From contig JAZSCJ010000094.1 of NCBI GenBank assembly GCA_045602885.1, positions 1 through 15,028 on the forward strand: a stretch of DNA of 15,028 bases, written 5' to 3'. The translations under genes were made by a program, and so were the position numbers. Under the pieces are notes generated by a model that saw nothing but the letters and a program-made list of their open reading frames with translations, was not told the origin of the DNA and made no database searches. The stretch is from JAJPXI01 sp045602885. Its GTDB lineage: Bacteria; Bacillota; Clostridia; Oscillospirales; Oscillospiraceae. The first letter of the stretch is position 1. Each line of letters begins with the position of its first letter. This document shows, in pieces, positions 12,017 through 15,028 of this stretch.

Positions 12017-13984
12017 ATGAACACCGAATTTTTGCCCGTTTGCAAACAGGATATGATTGCGCGTGGCTGGGAATGGTATGACTTTTTGATCATTACCGGC
12101 GATGCATATGTGGACCATCCGTCCTTCGGCACGGCGATCATCAGTCGCTTGCTGGAGGCCGAGGGGTATCGCGTTGCCATTCTGGCCCAGCCGGATTGGC
12201 GCAATCTATCTTCCTTTACAGCGCTTGGAAAACCACGCTTTGGAGTAATGCTGTCGGGCGGAAATATTGACTCTATGGTGGCGCATTACACGGTGGCTAA
12301 ACGCCGCCGCCAAACCGATGCCTATTCACCTGCCAACCGAACCGGATTGCGCCCCGACCGGGCTACCATCGTCTATGCCAACAAGGTACGGGAAGCCTTT
12401 GGTGACATTCCCATCGTGATCGGTGGACTGGAAGCCTCGCTGCGCCGCTTTGCACACTATGACTATTGGGAAGATAAGGTGCGCCGTTCCATCTTACTGG
12501 ACAGCGGTGCCGATCTGCTGTCCTATGGCATGGGGGAAACCTCCATGCGAGAGATCGCCGCCCGGCTGGCATCCGGCACGCCGGTCAGCCAGATCACCGA
12601 TGTGCGTGGCACCGCCTTTTTGGCGTCCAGCGCGGCCGATTGTGCCTATCCCAAGGTGGAGTGCCCTTCCTTTGAACAGGTTTGCGCCGATAAGACGGCC
12701 TACGCCGAGGCAAACAAGATCCAGTACGAGGAACACGACCCCATTCGTGGCAAGGCGATCTTGCAGCGCCACGGCACCCAAATGCTGGTGGTTAATCCGC
12801 CCTCCATGCCGCTGACCACCCGGGAAATGGACTTTGTGGCCGAGCTGCCCTATATGCGTGAGCCGCACCCTATGTATGACGCCATGGGCGGCGTGCCCTC
12901 CATTGAGGAAGTGCGCTTCTCGGTAATTCACAACCGTGGCTGCTTTGGCGCATGTAATTTCTGCTCGCTGGCCTTCCATCAGGGGCGCATCATATCCTCC
13001 CGCAGCCACGAAAGTGTGGTGCGTGAGGCGACGGCCTTGACCAAGCACCCCGGTTTTAAGGGGTATATCCATGATGTGGGTGGTCCGACGGCCAATTTCC
13101 GCCATCCGGCCTGTTCCAAGCAAATGAAGGCCGGCCTGTGCAGAAACCGGGCCTGTCTGGCGCCCGAGCCGTGCCCCAATCTGGATGCCGACCAAAGCGA
13201 TTATCTGGCGCTGCTGCGCAAGGTGCGGGAGATTCCCGGCATCAAAAAGGTGTTTATTCGCTCCGGCATTCGCTTTGACTACCTGCTCAAGGACAAGAAC
13301 GGAGAATTTTTCTCAGAACTGGTCAAGCACCATGTGTCCGGCCAGTTGAAGGTTGCGCCTGAGCATTGTGTGAACAGCGTGCTGGATTATATGGGAAAGC
13401 CGCATATCCAGACATACGAACGGTTCAAGGATAAGTTCCAACGGCTAAATCAAAAGCATGGGAAAGAGCAGTATTTGGTGCCCTATCTGATTTCCTCTCA
13501 TCCGGGCTGTACCTTGCAGGATGCGGTACGCTTGGCCGAGTGGCTCAATCGGAACGGCCGCCAGCCGGAGCAGGTACAGGATTTTTACCCCACTCCGGGC
13601 ACGCTGTCCACCTGTATGTACTATACCGGCATCGATCCACGCACCATGCAGCCGGTCTATGTACCCACCGATCCCCATGAAAAAGCCATGCAGCGTGCGC
13701 TGATGCAATGGAAGCGCCCTGAAAAGCGCCGCTTGGTTGTGGAAGCGCTCCAGCAGGCCGGTCGGGAAGATCTGATCGGTTATGGCAAGAACTGCCTTGT
13801 GCGGCCCGAGCGTCCCGAGGGCGGCAAGCGTCATGGCCCGGAGGGTAAAACGCAGACCCGAACCGGGGGAAAAGCGGACAACGTACGCAAAAAAGAAGGA
13901 CAAAAAAGCGCGTCACCCCAGAAGAAAAAAGCAGGCTGGGCCAAGGCAAAACCCAAGCCAAACGCACGCAAGAAAAGACGATAA
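12017..13984 (+). CDS. YgiQ-family radical SAM protein
   Basis: A 655-residue protein of the YgiQ/UPF0313 group. It has an N-terminal cobalamin-binding-like region (about 20-150), then the radical SAM core with the 4Fe-4S ligands C309, C313 and C316 in CFGACNFCSL. Downstream come other Cys-containing motifs (CSKQMKAGLC and LAPEPCPNLD, residues about 365-390), APEHCVNSVL, and a conserved FYPTPGTLSTCMYYTG block near 520-540. The last 50 or so residues are very basic and low in complexity (KKKAGWAKAKPKP), which could bind RNA or a ribosome, although this is a guess. The reaction is not known for the family. The ATG at 12017 has AAAGGAG, whose first bases overlap the stop codon of the fusion gene, so it is the last gene of the pyr transcript before the terminator at 13991-14021. 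Confidence 0.93.
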   Translation: MNTEFLPVCKQDMIARGWEWYDFLIITGDAYVDHPSFGTAIISRLLEAEGYRVAILAQPDWRNLSSFTALGKPRFGVMLSGGNIDSMVAHYTVAKRRRQTDAYSPANRTGLRPDRATIVYANKVREAFGDIPIVIGGLEASLRRFAHYDYWEDKVRRSILLDSGADLLSYGMGETSMREIAARLASGTPVSQITDVRGTAFLASSAADCAYPKVECPSFEQVCADKTAYAEANKIQYEEHDPIRGKAILQRHGTQMLVVNPPSMPLTTREMDFVAELPYMREPHPMYDAMGGVPSIEEVRFSVIHNRGCFGACNFCSLAFHQGRIISSRSHESVVREATALTKHPGFKGYIHDVGGPTANFRHPACSKQMKAGLCRNRACLAPEPCPNLDADQSDYLALLRKVREIPGIKKVFIRSGIRFDYLLKDKNGEFFSELVKHHVSGQLKVAPEHCVNSVLDYMGKPHIQTYERFKDKFQRLNQKHGKEQYLVPYLISSHPGCTLQDAVRLAEWLNRNGRQPEQVQDFYPTPGTLSTCMYYTGIDPRTMQPVYVPTDPHEKAMQRALMQWKRPEKRRLVVEALQQAGREDLIGYGKNCLVRPERPEGGKRHGPEGKTQTRTGGKADNVRKKEGQKSASPQKKKAGWAKAKPKPNARKKRR

Positions 13985-13990
13985 GAACAT

Positions 13991-14021
13991 AAAAAAGACT
14001 CGCCGTACGGCGAGCCTTTTT
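13991..14021. terminator. Bidirectional terminator
   Basis: A 6-bp G+C-rich stem (CTCGCC 13999-14004, GGCGAG 14009-14014) with a GTAC loop. AAAAAAGA lies to its left and CCTTTTT to its right, so each strand has a U run. It separates the rightward YgiQ gene from the leftward thioesterase gene. Confidence 0.88.
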
Positions 14022-14030
14022 ACGTGGTAT

Positions 14031-14420
14031 TTAAGCCTTCTTGTTGGACACTTTCTCCAGAAAGCGGTCAATGGTGACCAGAGCACGCTTATGAGTTCCG
14101 TGGCCGATCGGGCCGACTTCGTCATAGGCGGATACGGCAAATGTGATAAATTTGCCGTCGACTTCGGTCACTTCGCTCTCTGCCCGGACATTCATGCCCA
14201 TGGGAGAGGCGGCGTCGTGGGAGATGTCCAAATGAACGCCCACGGAGCCTTGACCTTCTTCCAGATGCTCGGTCAAAGAGACGACACAGGCCTGCTCCAT
14301 CAGTGCCGCCATGGAGGGGGTGGAGAAAACGGGAACCAGACCGGACCCTACCGCGGAAGCGGTGTCCTTGAACGATACGGTTGCTTCAGCGTGACCCTTC
14401 AAGCCAATTTCGATGGACAT
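14031..14420 (-). CDS. Thioesterase family protein, FlK-like (hotdog fold)
   Basis: A 129-residue cytosolic protein with the layout of the fluoroacetyl-CoA thioesterase (FlK) family of hotdog-fold enzymes. The FlK catalytic triad is Thr42-Glu50-His76, spaced 8 and 26 residues apart; here T34 (STPSMAAL), E42 (MEQACV) and H68 (DISHDA) have exactly the same spacing. The natural substrate is not fluoroacetyl-CoA in most members; an acyl-CoA of central metabolism is more likely. The ATG at 14418-14420 has GGGAGGT 7 nt upstream. TATAAT occurs on the minus strand at 14443-14448, but I see no -35 box at the right spacing, so it may be read through from the polyamine-binding gene 33 nt upstream. Confidence 0.87.
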   Translation of the reverse strand: MSIEIGLKGHAEATVSFKDTASAVGSGLVPVFSTPSMAALMEQACVVSLTEHLEEGQGSVGVHLDISHDAASPMGMNVRAESEVTEVDGKFITFAVSAYDEVGPIGHGTHKRALVTIDRFLEKVSNKKA

Positions 14421-14453
14421 ATTGAATACCTCCCATAAAAAAATTATATACGA

Positions 14454-15028
14454 TTAAATACCCAGCTGGATCCAGAGATCGTTATAGAGCGCACGGGTTT
14501 CGGGGGGGAGCACCAGATAGGCTTCGCAACGATCCAGAACCTCCTGGGGTGCGGCCATGATCTCATACAGCTCTTGATCGAGGGGCTCACCATAGGTTTC
14601 TTCGTAGTAGGCGGGATACTGCTCCAGAGCCTCGGTGTTGGGCGAAGCGTACCAGATGTAATCCATGTTGGCCAGATTGGCTTCGGTCGAAGCGATGAAG
14701 TTGATCCATGCTTCGGCTTCTTCTTTGTTTTGTGCGTTTTTCAGCACACACATGGCATCGACAAACCAGTTGGAGCCTTCCTCAGGTACAGTATACGCCA
14801 AATCTTCGTTGTTTTCAAGCATAGTCAGATAATCGCCGGCGTAATAGGTGGCAATGGCAGCGTTGCCGCCCTCCATTTTCTGGTACACCTGGTCCATGAC
14901 CTTGCCCTGGTAGACGCCGTTGGCGGTGGCATCCGACAGCTTCTGGAAGGCCTCGCGGATCTCGGCTTCGTTGGTGGTGTTGACCGAGTAGCCCAGGCTC
15001 ATCAGCGCAAAGCCCAGCGCATCACGGG
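14454..15028 (-). CDS. potD: Spermidine/putrescine ABC transporter substrate-binding protein, C-terminal part
   Basis: The reading frame enters from the right edge and ends at TAA 14454-14456; about 190 codons are visible and the N-terminus is outside the window. It reads RDALGFALMSLGYSVNTT, EAEIREAFQKL, then MDQVYQKMEGGNAAIATYYAGDYLTMLE, all typical of the C-terminal lobe of PotD-type polyamine-binding proteins, and ends with Y-N-D-L-W-I-Q-L-G-I. It should be a lipoprotein outside the membrane delivering spermidine or putrescine to a PotABC permease encoded further right. The in-frame ATG at 15000-15002 is internal, because the homology continues upstream of it. Family is clear; exact ligand is not. 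Confidence 0.92.
   Translation of the reverse strand, partial: RDALGFALMSLGYSVNTTNEAEIREAFQKLSDATANGVYQGKVMDQVYQKMEGGNAAIATYYAGDYLTMLENNEDLAYTVPEEGSNWFVDAMCVLKNAQNKEEAEAWINFIASTEANLANMDYIWYASPNTEALEQYPAYYEETYGEPLDQELYEIMAAPQEVLDRCEAYLVLPPETRALYNDLWIQLGI

Overview
The window looks like chromosomal DNA of a low-redundancy Firmicute of the class Clostridia, most likely an Oscillospirales/Ruminococcaceae-type gut anaerobe. The reasons are an HPr kinase/phosphorylase gene, a tetrahydrofolate-type riboswitch ahead of a folate ECF-transporter gene, an NAD-linked PyrK/PyrD dihydroorotate dehydrogenase, strong AGGAGG-type ribosome sites used with ATG, GTG and TTG starts, CCA-encoding tRNA genes and textbook TTGACA/TATAAT promoters. 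The genus cannot be fixed from the sequence alone.

Left edge (1-1611). A leftward pair encodes a YD/RHS-like repeat protein and a TPR lipoprotein that runs off the edge. Facing away from it is an HtrA-type serine protease. Both genes have lost their 5' ends at the same point, near 700-717, where they meet head to head. This is a real rearrangement scar or an assembly chimera, and it is the main structural oddity of the window.

Middle left (1612-3867). A small leftward gene with a possible STAS-like fold has a near-perfect sigma-A promoter. Next is a leftward five-tRNA operon (Val-Asp-Phe-Gly-Cys) with its own consensus promoter and terminator. hprK is divergent from the tRNA operon and also ends in a strong terminator.

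Middle (3868-6704). A THF riboswitch with a Shine-Dalgarno-sequestering hairpin precedes folT. After it come a 560-residue membrane protein of unknown function and a 57-residue leftward YtxH-like protein.

Centre right (6751-14021). A rightward operon carries pyrC, pyrF, pyrK and pyrD (carbamoyl-aspartate cyclisation, orotate formation and OMP decarboxylation). It continues, with overlapping genes, into a histidine phosphatase/GNAT fusion and a YgiQ-type radical SAM protein, and ends at a bidirectional terminator. The leader has a good promoter and a possible attenuator but no recognisable PyrR site.

Right edge (14031-15028). Leftward genes encode an FlK-like thioesterase and the C-terminal part of a PotD-type polyamine-binding protein.

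Most of the window is ordinary housekeeping DNA, and I did not find a convincing new multi-gene system. The points most worth checking are the head-to-head broken genes, hairpins placed directly at tRNA 3' ends, an apparent extra hairpin in the THF aptamer, the phosphatase/acetyltransferase fusion tied to the pyr genes, and the unknown membrane protein.
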